63,996 nucleotides of DNA from an uncultured Phascolarctobacterium sp. (GCF_905212365.1 NZ_CAJMEH010000003.1:1-63996); one strand, 5' to 3'. Counted from the first letter of the stretch, positions 32,829 to 41,229 are shown. Numbers and translations: made by a program. The notes: generated from the sequence alone by a model not told the origin.

Positions 32829-33674
32829 TTATTTACCCTCCTGTGCGCGTTTTATCAATTCGTCGTAAGCTGCGGTGTATTCCTGTACGTCGTTGTTTTC
32901 GTAGAGTACGCCGATGGGGAATTTACCGGCAGCGATTGCTTCGGCCTTTTTAGCTTCGTCCATGCGGTCCCAAACAGCCTTGAGCACGCCGTGGTCGCGC
33001 TGCCAGGCCATCATTTGAGCGGGGCCGCCCATTTTGTTTTGACGTCCGAAGGAAATAGGGCAGGCGCTGACAACTTCGATGATGGAAAAGCCTTTATGAG
33101 CAATGCCTTTAGCGATAACGTCTACCATCTGCGGAACGTGGTAGGTGGTAGCGCGGGCTACATAGGTTGCGCCTGCTGCCTGCGCCAGAGCCAGCAGATT
33201 AAAGCTGGGCTCGATGGTGCTGTAGGGAGCGGTGGTAGCCTTGGAGCCCTGCGGCGTCATGGGGGAGTATTGACCGCCGGTCATGCCGTAAATGCTGTTA
33301 TTGTAAACGACTAAGGTCAGGTCGATATTGCGGCGGGCAGCATGGATAAGATGGTTGCCGCCGATAGCGGGGCAGTCGCCGTCGCCGCTGCACACGATAA
33401 CGTTCAATTTGGGGTTGCCCATTTTTACGCCGGTAGCGATGGGCAGGGCGCGGCCGTGCAGGGTATTGGCGGTATTAAAATCCAGATAGCCGGACGCGCG
33501 GCTGGAGCAGCCGATACCGCTGATAACTGCTACGTCGTCTTTAGCCAGGCCTTGCTTGTCGATGGCTTTAACGATAGCTCCGGTGATAACGCCGTTGCCG
33601 CAGCCGGGGCACCAGATATGAGGCAGGCGGCCCGGACGGAAATATTTAGCGATTAAGTCTTCCATTACACTCAT
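32829..33674 (-). CDS. korB: 2-oxoacid:ferredoxin oxidoreductase, beta subunit
   Basis: A 281-residue TPP-binding subunit with WCPGCGNGVITGAI at the N-terminus and the TPP motif GDGDCPAIGGNHLIHAARRN...NNSIYGMTGGQYSPMTP (about residues 95-145). Together with alpha, gamma and the small ferredoxin it forms a four-subunit KGOR-like enzyme that makes succinyl-CoA or reduces 2-oxoacids with ferredoxin. GGAG precedes the ATG. Confidence 0.93.
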   Translation of the reverse strand: MSVMEDLIAKYFRPGRLPHIWCPGCGNGVITGAIVKAIDKQGLAKDDVAVISGIGCSSRASGYLDFNTANTLHGRALPIATGVKMGNPKLNVIVCSGDGDCPAIGGNHLIHAARRNIDLTLVVYNNSIYGMTGGQYSPMTPQGSKATTAPYSTIEPSFNLLALAQAAGATYVARATTYHVPQMVDVIAKGIAHKGFSIIEVVSACPISFGRQNKMGGPAQMMAWQRDHGVLKAVWDRMDEAKKAEAIAAGKFPIGVLYENNDVQEYTAAYDELIKRAQEGK

Positions 33675-33697
33675 TCTATAATTCTCCTCTCATCCGA

Positions 33698-34837
33698 TTA
33701 GGCCATAGCCTTTTTAATTTCAGCCAGCAGCTGGGCCGGAGTAGCAGATTCGTTGTCGTACTTGGCGTACAGGCTTACGGGTACCTTACCTGCTACGGCG
33801 CGCTCTACCTCCAGCACATATTGTCCGCAGTTCAGCTCGTGTACCAAGATACCTTTAACCTTGCCAGCCAGCTCCTGCATTTGCTTTTCAGCAAAAGGCC
33901 AGATGGTGATGGGGCGGACAAAGCCGACTTTCAACCCTTCTGCACGCGCCATGTCCACAGCCTCGTAAGCGGTGCGTGCTGCGCCGCCGAAAGCAACTAC
34001 GGCGAATTCTGCGTCTTCCATTTTATAATTTTCTACTTGCACGATATCTTCCAGATTATCTTCAATCTTGGTGCGCAGACGATCCTGAGCGGATTTGGTA
34101 GCTGCGCCTGTACCTTTTGGGAAGCCGGTTTCATCGTGAATCAGTCCCGTTACATGCCAGCGGTAGCCGCTGCCGAAGGCAGCCATCGCGGGAACCTTGG
34201 AACCTTCCTCGCAGCCGTAAGCCAGATAATCCTCGGGAGCGCAGGTGGGCTGCTTGCGTTCAGCCTGCGGAATTTCATCGTAATTATCGGGCAGCTCAAT
34301 TTTTTCGCGCATATGGCCGATAACCTCGTCCATCAGCAGAATAACCGGGCAGCGATATTTTTCGGAAAGCGCTACGGCGCGCAGCGTCAGCTCGAAGCAT
34401 TCGGGAACGCTGGAGGGAGAAATAGTAATCAGCCAGTGGTCGCCGTGAGTACCCCAGCGAGCCTGCATAACCTCGCCCTGAGCGGGGGAGGTGGGTTGGC
34501 CGGTCGCGGGACCTACGCGCTGTACGTTGACGATTACGCAGGGGATTTCGGCAACGCAGGCCAGGCCCAGCATTTCCTGTTTTAGAGAGAAGCCGGGGCC
34601 GCTGGTAGCGGTCATAGCCTTTTGACCAGCCATGGAAGCGCCGATAACGGTGCCTAAGCCGGCAATTTCATCTTCAGTCTGCATGAATTTGCCGCCTACC
34701 TGGGGCAAACGCAGCGCTAATTGTTCTGCAATTTCGGTGGAAGGGGTGATAGGATAGCCACCGTAAAATTTTACACCGGCAGCAATCGCACCCTCGACAA
34801 CCGCCTGGTTACCTTGTAACAGCAGGATTCTTGACAT
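33698..34837 (-). CDS. korA: 2-oxoacid:ferredoxin oxidoreductase, alpha subunit
   Basis: A 379-residue alpha subunit: LLQGNQAVVEGAIAAGVKFYGGYPITPSTEIAEQL, then TATSGPGFSLKQEMLG (about residues 78-93) and the PVILLMDEVIGHM and GFVRPITIWPFAE segments of the transketolase-C-like part. The YPITPSTE motif fits the 2-oxoglutarate/VOR-like group. GGAGTG precedes the ATG, 17 bases after korD. Confidence 0.93.
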   Translation of the reverse strand: MSRILLLQGNQAVVEGAIAAGVKFYGGYPITPSTEIAEQLALRLPQVGGKFMQTEDEIAGLGTVIGASMAGQKAMTATSGPGFSLKQEMLGLACVAEIPCVIVNVQRVGPATGQPTSPAQGEVMQARWGTHGDHWLITISPSSVPECFELTLRAVALSEKYRCPVILLMDEVIGHMREKIELPDNYDEIPQAERKQPTCAPEDYLAYGCEEGSKVPAMAAFGSGYRWHVTGLIHDETGFPKGTGAATKSAQDRLRTKIEDNLEDIVQVENYKMEDAEFAVVAFGGAARTAYEAVDMARAEGLKVGFVRPITIWPFAEKQMQELAGKVKGILVHELNCGQYVLEVERAVAGKVPVSLYAKYDNESATPAQLLAEIKKAMA

Positions 34838-34854
34838 GGGTAATTCACTCCTTT

Positions 34855-35034
34855 TTATTTATCTACAAAAATAGCATAATCCGGGCAGCGCATCTCGCAT
34901 TGTCCGCATTTGATGCAGTTTTCTTCAGCAACGGCTTCGACCTTGCCGACCTCGCTGACTGCCAAAACCTTTTTCGGGCAGAAAGCCGCGCAGATGCCGC
35001 AGCCCTTGCAACGCTTAGTGATGATTTTTAACAT
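34855..35034 (-). CDS. korD: Small 2x[4Fe-4S] ferredoxin subunit of the kor complex
   Basis: A 59-residue ferredoxin with two clusters: CKGCGICAAFCP (residues 9-20) and CIKCGQCEMRCP (residues 40-51). It begins MLKIITKR after a near-perfect AGGAGGTTATCCC and ends TAA at 34855. It is the electron-transfer delta subunit of the oxidoreductase and the first gene of the operon. A TATAAT on the minus strand (35096-35091) with a weak -35 about 60 bases upstream is the likely promoter. Confidence 0.93.
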   Translation of the reverse strand: MLKIITKRCKGCGICAAFCPKKVLAVSEVGKVEAVAEENCIKCGQCEMRCPDYAIFVDK

Positions 35035-35281
35035 GGGATAACCTCCTTGTATCTCCTTGATGAAAAAACAGCATATATCACCTTGTATACATTATATCAA
35101 AAAAAATCGCTTTGGACAGATTTTTCTAAAATATTTGTTGTGAACTATTCTGGGCAATAGCGCTTTGCCGTCTGCAAAGAAAATTTCTTGTTGCTGCGGC
35201 TGGCATTTGAACGCAGAAAACGGTATAATTAAAGTATATTATAAAACAGGCGCGTTAATAAAAAGCGAAGGAGGTTACGAA

Positions 35282-35983
35282 GTGAGGGTAAACGGAAGGG
35301 CTCCGAAGGATCAGCGCATTCTAGAGGCCGCGGAAAAAATTTTTTCTATGTATGGTTATGAAAAAGCTACTATTGACGAGATTATTGCCTTGGCCGACGT
35401 GGGTAAGGGGACGGTTTATAAATATTTCGGCAATAAAGAGCAGTTATTTTACAAATTAGTAGAAGGTAAAAATAAACCGTTTGTAGAACGCTTGCAGGCC
35501 GCTGTTGCGGGAAAGCAGACGCTGAAGCAAAAGCTGATGGCGTATTTCAGGGAAATGGTTGAGTTTTATTATAAGAATAATACGCTGTGGCAGATTATTT
35601 TCTTTGAAATGCTGGAAGGCGAAAAGGACTGCCGCTTGCAAAGGGTGGATGGGCGCTATGTAGTAATGCCGCGTTATAGCCAGATAGAAATTTCTGAAGC
35701 GGCTAAGGAGCGTATTTTGCGTTACCATAAGCTTATCAACGATGAATACATTATTTTGGAAGAAGTAGTAAAGGAAGGAATGGCTGCGCGGCTTTTGAAG
35801 CAGGACTGCAATGAAGAAATTTCCAGTAAATTTATTTTCTTCGGTGTGGTTATGAGTATCTTTAACCCCACGCAGTTGATTCAGAATATGCCGCCTGACG
35901 AAGCCGCTGAAAATATAGTGGACCATTATTTATACGGCGAGGCAATATCGGTTCTGGCGAAGTTTTGGGATAACGTAATTTAG
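35282..35983 (+). CDS. TetR/AcrR-family transcriptional regulator
   Basis: A 233-residue regulator. The N-terminal HTH is KDQRILEAAEKIFSMYGYEKATIDEIIALADVGKGTVYKYFGNKEQLF (about residues 7-54), followed by an all-helical ligand domain. I start it at GTG 35282 with GGAGG seven bases upstream; the frame opens earlier without a ribosome site. It is divergent from the kor operon, with which it shares a roughly 250-base intergenic region, so it may control kor. The ligand is unknown. Confidence 0.9.
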   Translation: MRVNGRAPKDQRILEAAEKIFSMYGYEKATIDEIIALADVGKGTVYKYFGNKEQLFYKLVEGKNKPFVERLQAAVAGKQTLKQKLMAYFREMVEFYYKNNTLWQIIFFEMLEGEKDCRLQRVDGRYVVMPRYSQIEISEAAKERILRYHKLINDEYIILEEVVKEGMAARLLKQDCNEEISSKFIFFGVVMSIFNPTQLIQNMPPDEAAENIVDHYLYGEAISVLAKFWDNVI

Positions 35984-35985
35984 CG

Positions 35986-36014
35986 TTGCCAGAGGCAGGC
36001 TTTTGGTATATAAT
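35986..36014 (+). promoter_or_regulatory. Promoter of tRNA-Arg
   Basis: TTGCCA, 17 bp, TATAAT immediately after the TetR stop and about 55 bases before the tRNA. Confidence 0.75.
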
Positions 36015-36069
36015 AATATTCGCAGTTTTGATGCGGGCAGGCTTGAGTTTGCGTTGGGACTGCTCTTAT

Positions 36070-36146
36070 GTCTCTGTAGCTCAGTAGGATAGAGCGTTCG
36101 CCTCCTAAGCGAAAGGCCGTGAGTTCGATTCTCGCCAGGGACACCA
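36070..36146 (+). tRNA. tRNA-Arg (anticodon CCU)
   Basis: A 77-base cloverleaf: acceptor arms GTCTCTG/CAGGGAC (one G-U), D arm GCTC...GAGC, anticodon stem TTCGC/GCGAA with loop CTCCTAA (anticodon CCT, reads AGG), T arm GTGAG-TTCGATT-CTCGC (as GTGAGTTCGATTCTCGC), discriminator A and an encoded CCA. A single gene, not in a cluster. Confidence 0.95.
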
Positions 36147-36157
36147 CATAAAAAGAA

Positions 36158-36191
36158 AAGCTGCAATCCGAAAAAGGGTTGCAGCTTTTTT
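36158..36191 (+). terminator. Terminator after tRNA-Arg
   Basis: AAGCTGCAATCC/GGGTTGCAGCTT stem with a T run, starting 12 bases after the tRNA CCA end. Confidence 0.9.
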
Positions 36192-36294
36192 CATTTTTGC
36201 GCAGAAGATTTCGCAAACATTTCATTTGTGTGTTTTGCGTCATAAGGTTACAATAATAGCAAAGGCAGTAAATTTTTGTAAAGGAGAGAGCAAG

Positions 36295-38163
36295 ATGAAT
36301 AGCAATAATAATAAAAAACGGCCTTTGATTTACTACTATGCCATGGCGATGCTGATTATTCTGGTGATTAATACGGTAATCGTTCCTACGTTTTTCAGTC
36401 CTAAGGTAAACGACGTGTCCTACGGCAGCTTTTTGCAGATGGTGGACGACGGTAAATTTTCCAAAGTAGAAATTACTGATAAGCGTATCGCCGCGTTGGG
36501 CAAGGGCGAAAATGAAAAGGAGATTTACGTTACCGGCCGCGTGGAGGACCCGCAGCTGGTGGATCGTTTGATTAAGAGCAAGGTTGAATTTTCTCAGGTT
36601 GTACCCAAGGAGCAAAGCCCTATTGTGAGCTTTTTCACTAACTGGATTTTGCCGATCCTGATATTCTTTGGCTTAGGCCAGCTGTTCATGTATTTCATGG
36701 GCAAGCGCATGGGCGGCAACGCCATGACCTTTGGCAAGAGCAATGCCAAGGTATATGTGGAGGCGCAAACCGGCAAAAGCTTTGCCGACGTGGCGGGGCA
36801 GGACGAGGCCAAGGAAGCCTTGATGGAGCTGGTGGACTTTCTGCATAATCCGGGTAAGTACAAGGATATAGGCGCGAATATGCCTAAGGGCGCGTTGCTG
36901 GTAGGCCCTCCGGGCACGGGCAAAACGCTGTTGGCGAAGGCGGTGGCCGGTGAAGCTAAGGTGCCGTTCTTTTCCATCAGCGGCAGCGAGTTCGTGGAAA
37001 TGTTCGTGGGCATGGGCGCGGCCCGTGTGCGCGATTTATTCAAGCAGGCGCAGGAAAAGGCTCCCTGCATTGTGTTTATCGATGAGATTGACGCCATCGG
37101 CAAACGGCGCGATAACGGCCAGTTTGGCGGCAACGACGAGCGGGAGCAGACCTTGAACCAGCTGCTCAGCGAGATGGACGGCTTTGACGGCAGCAAGGGC
37201 GTGGTGATTTTGGCGGCGACCAACCGTCCTGAATCCCTGGATAAGGCGCTGCTGCGTCCTGGGCGCTTCGACCGGCGTATTCCCGTGGAGCTTCCCGATT
37301 TGCACGGTCGTGAAGCAATTTTGAAGGTGCACGCCCGCAATGTAAAAATGGCGGAGAATATCGATTATCTGGCTTTGGCCAGGGCGACGGCCGGCGCCAG
37401 CGGCGCAGAGCTGGCGAATATTATCAATGAAGGCGCGCTGAGAGCGGTAAAGCTGCACCGTGGCATAGTGGAGCAGGCTGATTTAGAGGAATCCATTGAG
37501 GTTGTTATCGCCGGTTATCAGCGTAAGGGCGCAGTTATTTCGCCGGAAGAAAAGCGGGTCATCGCTTATCACGAGATTGGTCACGCGCTGGTGGCTGCTA
37601 TGCAGAAGAACAGCGCGCCGGTGCATAAGATTACCATTATCCCCCGTACTAACGGCGCTTTGGGTTATACCATGCAGATTAATGATAATGACAGCGTCTT
37701 AATGAAGAAAGAAGAGCTGTTCAACAAAATCGTGACTATTACCGGCGGCCGCAGCGCCGAGGAGCTTGTCTTCGGCAGTATTACCAGCGGCGCGGCTAAC
37801 GATATCGAGCAGGCTACCAAGATTGCCCGCAGTATGGTAACGCGCCTGGGCATGACTGAGGAGTTCGATATGATGGCGACCGAGGTCGTAACTAACCAAT
37901 ATTTAGGCGGCGATACTTCCTTAGCTTGCAGTCAGGAAACTGCCGGCCGCATCGACGCCAAGGTTTTGGAGATTATCAAGAGCGCGCACGAGCAGGCGCG
38001 CAGTATTTTGCAGGCTAACAGGGATAAGCTGGACGTATTGGCAAGCTTTTTGCTGGAGAAAGAAACGATTACCGGCGAGCAGTTTATGGCGCTGCTGCGT
38101 CAGGAGGAAGCGGCGGCTGAAGGCAGCGCTGCCATTGCAGGACAGGCCGAGGAGCAGGCGTAA
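36295..38163 (+). CDS. ftsH: ATP-dependent zinc metalloprotease FtsH
   Basis: A 622-residue membrane protease degrading misfolded and regulatory proteins at the inner membrane. Two membrane helices (about residues 11-33 and 112-132) flank a small periplasmic domain. The AAA domain has GPPGTGKT (about 203), FIDEIDAIG and the SRH ATNRPESLDKALLRPGRFDRR. The zinc site is HEIGH (about 425). GGAGAGAGCAAG precedes the ATG at 36295; the frame opens earlier without a site. No dnaK/hpt neighbours are present. Confidence 0.95.
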   Translation: MNSNNNKKRPLIYYYAMAMLIILVINTVIVPTFFSPKVNDVSYGSFLQMVDDGKFSKVEITDKRIAALGKGENEKEIYVTGRVEDPQLVDRLIKSKVEFSQVVPKEQSPIVSFFTNWILPILIFFGLGQLFMYFMGKRMGGNAMTFGKSNAKVYVEAQTGKSFADVAGQDEAKEALMELVDFLHNPGKYKDIGANMPKGALLVGPPGTGKTLLAKAVAGEAKVPFFSISGSEFVEMFVGMGAARVRDLFKQAQEKAPCIVFIDEIDAIGKRRDNGQFGGNDEREQTLNQLLSEMDGFDGSKGVVILAATNRPESLDKALLRPGRFDRRIPVELPDLHGREAILKVHARNVKMAENIDYLALARATAGASGAELANIINEGALRAVKLHRGIVEQADLEESIEVVIAGYQRKGAVISPEEKRVIAYHEIGHALVAAMQKNSAPVHKITIIPRTNGALGYTMQINDNDSVLMKKEELFNKIVTITGGRSAEELVFGSITSGAANDIEQATKIARSMVTRLGMTEEFDMMATEVVTNQYLGGDTSLACSQETAGRIDAKVLEIIKSAHEQARSILQANRDKLDVLASFLLEKETITGEQFMALLRQEEAAAEGSAAIAGQAEEQA

Positions 38164-38192
38164 AAAAATACAAGAAATTTTTAAATTAGCCC

Positions 38193-38221
38193 TTGCTAAC
38201 TTGAAAAAGCTGTGCTATAAT
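38193..38221 (+). promoter_or_regulatory. Promoter of the 38.2-kb structured RNA
   Basis: TTGCTA, 17 bp, perfect TATAAT. The predicted start (about 38228) coincides with the first base of a long-range stem. Confidence 0.75.
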
Positions 38222-38328
38222 TACAGCATAGTTAACAAATGCTAACCGGCGCTTCTATCCTTCCTGATTTTGCAGCCTTGACCTTGACCATATAACCACT
38301 TCCTTTGGGTGTCGGTTAGCGGATAACT

Positions 38329-38373
38329 ATGAATAAGCTGCTGTACGTTTCTTATCTTATTACCTCTGGGTAA
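38329..38373 (+). CDS. Possible 14-residue leader peptide
   Basis: ATG to TAA encoding MNKLLYVSYLITSG, 37 bases before the terminator stem and upstream of a drug-exporter-like MFS gene. The upstream GCGGA is a weak ribosome site. Leader peptides in such positions can sense ribosome-targeting drugs by stalling. It could equally be a chance frame. Confidence 0.25.
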   Translation: MNKLLYVSYLITSG

Positions 38374-38409
38374 GAGGCGTATCCATATTTTCTCCTCCAA
38401 AATGATAGA

Positions 38410-38450
38410 GGGGCTTGCGTCACCACAGCGCAGGCTCCTTTATTATTTTT
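38410..38450 (+). terminator. Terminator of the structured RNA
   Basis: GGGGCTTGCG/CGCAGGCTCC stem (38410-38419, 38429-38438), eight-base loop gap and a T-rich tail interrupted by A. Confidence 0.8.
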
Positions 38451-38472
38451 ATGCGGCAATCTGGCCTGCGGC

Positions 38473-38501
38473 TTGCAAAAAGCTGTGGGACGGCTTATAA
38501 T
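38473..38501 (+). promoter_or_regulatory. Promoter of the MFS gene
   Basis: TTGCAA, 17 bp, TATAAT. It lies after the terminator at 38450, so the exporter can be transcribed independently of the upstream RNA. Confidence 0.7.
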
Positions 38502-38588
38502 TAGTGCAGAAGTTGCGAGTGTTTTTGAAGATGAATTCTGTGCGGGTTTTTGAACTGCATGGTCTTTTTTATTTTTGGAGGTTTTATT

Positions 38589-39773
38589 TTGAAAAACTGG
38601 AAGGTTGTTCTGGCGATTTTAACGGCTAACGTAGTGATGATGGCTGCGGGCTATACGATGCTGATACCATTTTTGCCCATGTATTTGATGAACGAGCTGG
38701 GCGTCAGCGCGGAGCATGTAAAAATGTGGAACGGCGCTATTTTTTCCATAACCTTTTTGATTGGCGGCATTATGGCTCCCATTTGGGGCAGGATGGCTGA
38801 TACCAAGGGTAAAAAAATGATGGCGATGCGGGCGGGCGCGGGCCTGGCCATATCCTATTTTTTAGGCGGCATTGTAACGAGCCCGGAGCAGATGTTCGGC
38901 GTGCGCGTCATTCAAGGCTTTGCCGCCGGTTTGTGGAGCGCCTGCCTGGCGCTGGCCACCAGCCTGGTGCCCATGGATAAGCTGGGCGTGAGCCTGGGCA
39001 TCCTGCAGGCCGGATTGACCTGCGGCAATGTTATCGGTCCGCTGCTGGGCGGCACATTGGCTACGGCCTTTGGCATGCGCAGCTCCTTTATGGTAGCAGG
39101 CACGCTGCTGACCATTATTACTGCGGTCTTTTATTTATATATCCCGGAGCCGCCCAAGCAGGAAGCAGTTCGCAAGGAGACTGCTCCCAAAGCGCAGCTT
39201 TTGCAGCGGCCGGTGATTCGGGAAACGATGTTTTATGTGGCGGTGGCACAGATGGTTATTCTGTTGATACAGCCGATTTTGAGCTTGTATGTGGCGGAGC
39301 TGAATCATGGCGAGGGCAATTTAATTTTTCTGTCAGGCTTTGTCTTCAGCCTGGTGGGGATTGCTAGCGCTTTGACCGCGCCCAGCTGGGGCCGCTTCGG
39401 TCAGCGCCACGGCTTTTATCGCAGCCTGTATTTGGCGGCGCTGCTGGCTGGCGTAATGAATTTTATTGTGGCCATTCCCGATACACTGACGCTGTTCTGC
39501 GTGGGTAATTTTACCTATGGCTTATGCAGCGCTGGTATTCAGCCCTCCTTAAGCGCGGTGCTGGCCAGCAATACGGACGCCGACCAACGAGGCCGCGTTT
39601 TTGGCTTTATGTTCAGCGCCCAGCAGTTCGGCTCCATGGTGGGGCCGCTGGCCGGAGGCTTGATAGCTACCTTCTTCCCTTTAAAAAGCTTGTTCTTTGT
39701 GGCAGGCACACTGCTTTTGCTTATCAGCGGCGCGGTATATCTGCGTCACGGTAAAGACGAAGCGCTATCGTAA
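38589..39773 (+). CDS. MFS transporter, DHA1/multidrug-exporter type
   Basis: A 394-residue major facilitator with 12 helices. Motif A-like GRMADTKGKKMM lies between helices 2 and 3, and PLLGGTLATAFG and GPLAGGLIATFFP resemble antiporter motif C regions. The nearest known type is the MdtG/TetA-like drug:H+ antiporters. I start it at TTG 38589, with GGAGG seven bases upstream; an ATG-initiated frame from 38550 has no site. It has its own promoter and terminator. Confidence 0.88.
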   Translation: MKNWKVVLAILTANVVMMAAGYTMLIPFLPMYLMNELGVSAEHVKMWNGAIFSITFLIGGIMAPIWGRMADTKGKKMMAMRAGAGLAISYFLGGIVTSPEQMFGVRVIQGFAAGLWSACLALATSLVPMDKLGVSLGILQAGLTCGNVIGPLLGGTLATAFGMRSSFMVAGTLLTIITAVFYLYIPEPPKQEAVRKETAPKAQLLQRPVIRETMFYVAVAQMVILLIQPILSLYVAELNHGEGNLIFLSGFVFSLVGIASALTAPSWGRFGQRHGFYRSLYLAALLAGVMNFIVAIPDTLTLFCVGNFTYGLCSAGIQPSLSAVLASNTDADQRGRVFGFMFSAQQFGSMVGPLAGGLIATFFPLKSLFFVAGTLLLLISGAVYLRHGKDEALS

Positions 39774-39793
39774 GACAATTAATGATGGAAAAC

Positions 39794-39823
39794 GGCGTTG
39801 CCGTATTGGCAGCGCCATTTTTT
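39794..39823 (+). terminator. Terminator of the MFS gene
   Basis: GGCGTTGCC-GTATT-GGCAGCGCC (one G-U) followed by A and six T. Confidence 0.85.
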
Positions 39824-39829
39824 GCGCAT

Positions 39830-39861
39830 AAAAAGCCTCCCGGATTGCTCCAGGAGGCTTT
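39830..39861 (-). terminator. Terminator of the rubrerythrin gene
   Basis: AAAGCCTCC/GGAGGCTTT stem; on the minus strand it is followed by five U. It stands back to back with the MFS terminator. Confidence 0.85.
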
Positions 39862-39881
39862 GCTTGCTTTATGCAATTTGC

Positions 39882-40427
39882 TTATTTACCGAAGTAACGA
39901 GCCAGCAGGCCAGCGAAAGCTTTGCCATGACGAGCTTCGTCGCGGGCCATTTCATGAACGGTGTCATGGATAGCGTCCAGGTTCAAAGCTTTGGCGCGTT
40001 TTGCCAGATCAGTCTTGCCAGCGGTAGCGCCGTTTTCAGCTTCTACGCGCATTTCCAGATTCTTCTTGGTGGAGTCGGTAACAACTTCGCCCAGCAGCTC
40101 TGCAAATTTAGCGGCATGCTCTGCTTCTTCATAAGCGGCTTTTTCCCAGTACAGGCCGATTTCCGGATAGCCTTCGCGATGAGCTACGCGAGCCATTGCC
40201 AGATACATGCCAACCTCGGTGCATTCGCCGTTGAAGTTAGCGCGCAGGTCTGCTTTGATGTCCTCAGGAACATCGGCGGCAACGCCTACAACGTGTTCTG
40301 CAGCCCAAGTAACTTCACCCTTTTGTTCGGTGAATTTTGCAGCCGGAGCGCCGCATTGCGGGCATTTTTCCGGAGCAGCTTCGCCTTCATACACATAACC
40401 GCAAACTTGACATACAAATTTCTTCAT
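39882..40427 (-). CDS. Reverse rubrerythrin (NADH peroxidase-type)
   Basis: A 181-residue protein with an N-terminal rubredoxin domain (CQVCGYVYEG...CPQCGAPA, residues 6-28) and a C-terminal ferritin-like diiron domain with carboxylates in NGECTEVGMYLAMARVAHREG, YEEAEHAAKF and ARDEARHGKAF. This order, opposite to classical rubrerythrin, is known from Clostridia, where the protein reduces H2O2 and O2. GGAGGG precedes the ATG at 40427. It stands alone under its own promoter. Confidence 0.92.
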   Translation of the reverse strand: MKKFVCQVCGYVYEGEAAPEKCPQCGAPAAKFTEQKGEVTWAAEHVVGVAADVPEDIKADLRANFNGECTEVGMYLAMARVAHREGYPEIGLYWEKAAYEEAEHAAKFAELLGEVVTDSTKKNLEMRVEAENGATAGKTDLAKRAKALNLDAIHDTVHEMARDEARHGKAFAGLLARYFGK

Positions 40428-40490
40428 ATTAAATTCCCTCCAAATTTTATATTGCATTACAGCACAATGATGTGCAACCTTGACGCCTAC

Positions 40491-40528
40491 ATAATACCAC
40501 AATTTAAAGCAGCCGTCAATAATTATTG
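40491..40528 (-). promoter_or_regulatory. Promoter of the rubrerythrin gene with overlapping palindrome
   Basis: On the minus strand TTGACG (40519-40514), 17 bp, TATTAT (40496-40491). A perfect 12-bp palindrome CAATAATTATTG (40517-40528) overlaps the -35 hexamer and could be an operator for an oxygen or peroxide regulator. Confidence 0.7.
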
Positions 40529-40560
40529 TTTGTTGCTTCGCTGTGCAAGTAAAGCCTGAA

Positions 40561-41166
40561 TCAGAACTTGACCGTCAGTCCTACGTTCACGCCTTTGGCT
40601 CGCATATCGCCGTCGTCGCCCAACGCGTCGTTAAACTTTTGGTCGTAGTAAGAAGCGTTCAGCTCCAGATTATTCAAAATAGGCTTGCTGACGCCGATTT
40701 CGTAGCCGGAATTTTTATTGCCCACGCCTACGTTGCCCCAAACTGTAAAGAGTAAAGGAATATCATAGGCTGCGGAAAGACCTACCTGTCCGGAATTTTT
40801 CGTTTTGCCGCCAAAGTCGGTAGAGGTATCGGCGTTAAGATAACCGGCGTAAGCGGAAATGCCGGGCAGCAGCTTGTACATCAGGTTCAGCTGCTGCGCG
40901 CGGGTTTTGCCCTGGTCAGCCTTGTAATTATTCCATTTGTAATTCAGCGCCATATTGCTGCCGATGCCAACGGTAGCGCCCAGGTAGGTACTGTCGCTTT
41001 TGCTCATCTTATAATTGCCGCCCTTCAAGCTGGAGGGCAGGGTAATGCCTGCGTCTACGGCTACCTTACCGACGCTGTAATTTTTCAGCGGCGAGGCGGA
41101 AACGCCGGAAGCCAACGCGGCGGCTGCCAAGAGGCAGGCGCTTAATGCTGTTATTGTTTTTTTCAT
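40561..41166 (-). CDS. Small outer-membrane beta-barrel protein
   Basis: A 201-residue protein with a signal peptide (cleavage near GVSASPLKN) and about eight alternating amphipathic strands (DAGITLPS, YLGATVGIGSNMALNYKWNN, LNLMYKLLPGISAYAGYLN, and so on). It ends GLTVKF, the terminal phenylalanine used by BamA substrates. This supports an outer membrane in this Firmicute. I do not recognise a more specific family. AAGGAGC precedes the ATG. Confidence 0.75.
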   Translation of the reverse strand: MKKTITALSACLLAAAALASGVSASPLKNYSVGKVAVDAGITLPSSLKGGNYKMSKSDSTYLGATVGIGSNMALNYKWNNYKADQGKTRAQQLNLMYKLLPGISAYAGYLNADTSTDFGGKTKNSGQVGLSAAYDIPLLFTVWGNVGVGNKNSGYEIGVSKPILNNLELNASYYDQKFNDALGDDGDMRAKGVNVGLTVKF

Positions 41167-41184
41167 TTTTGTTCAGCTCCTTAA

Positions 41185-41216
41185 AGGCCGTTTCATATGA
41201 TTTTGCCAAACGGCCT
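41185..41216 (-). promoter_or_regulatory. 5' UTR hairpin of the barrel gene
   Basis: AGGCCGTTT/AAACGGCCT, a perfect 9-bp stem in the mRNA leader a few bases before the ribosome-binding site. It is not followed by a U-run, so it is more likely an mRNA-stability or regulatory hairpin. Confidence 0.6.
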
Positions 41217-41229
41217 GTGTATTATGATT

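Larger units (their letters stand above)
38228..38450 (+). ncRNA. Structured RNA of unknown class (about 225 nt)
   Basis: The transcript begins with ATAGTTA, which pairs with TAACTAT at 38324-38330; inside it GCTAACCGGC (38241-38250) pairs over ten bases with GTCGGTTAGC (38311-38320), giving a long 5' hairpin of about 100 nt. A possible 14-codon leader frame (38329-38373) follows, and the unit ends in a GC-rich terminator. CTTCTATC (38252-38259) can also pair with GATAGAGG (38404-38411), overlapping the terminator arm, so two alternative folds are possible. It does not match the 6S, tmRNA, SRP, RNase P or T-box signatures I know. Confidence 0.6.

Noticed and set aside
38228..38450. 6S RNA, SRP RNA, tmRNA or T-box
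   Set aside because: The 5' and 3' ends do not close into a 6S-type rod; no SRP GGAAGGAAGC-type core, tmRNA start or T-box AGGGTGG element is present in the right context.
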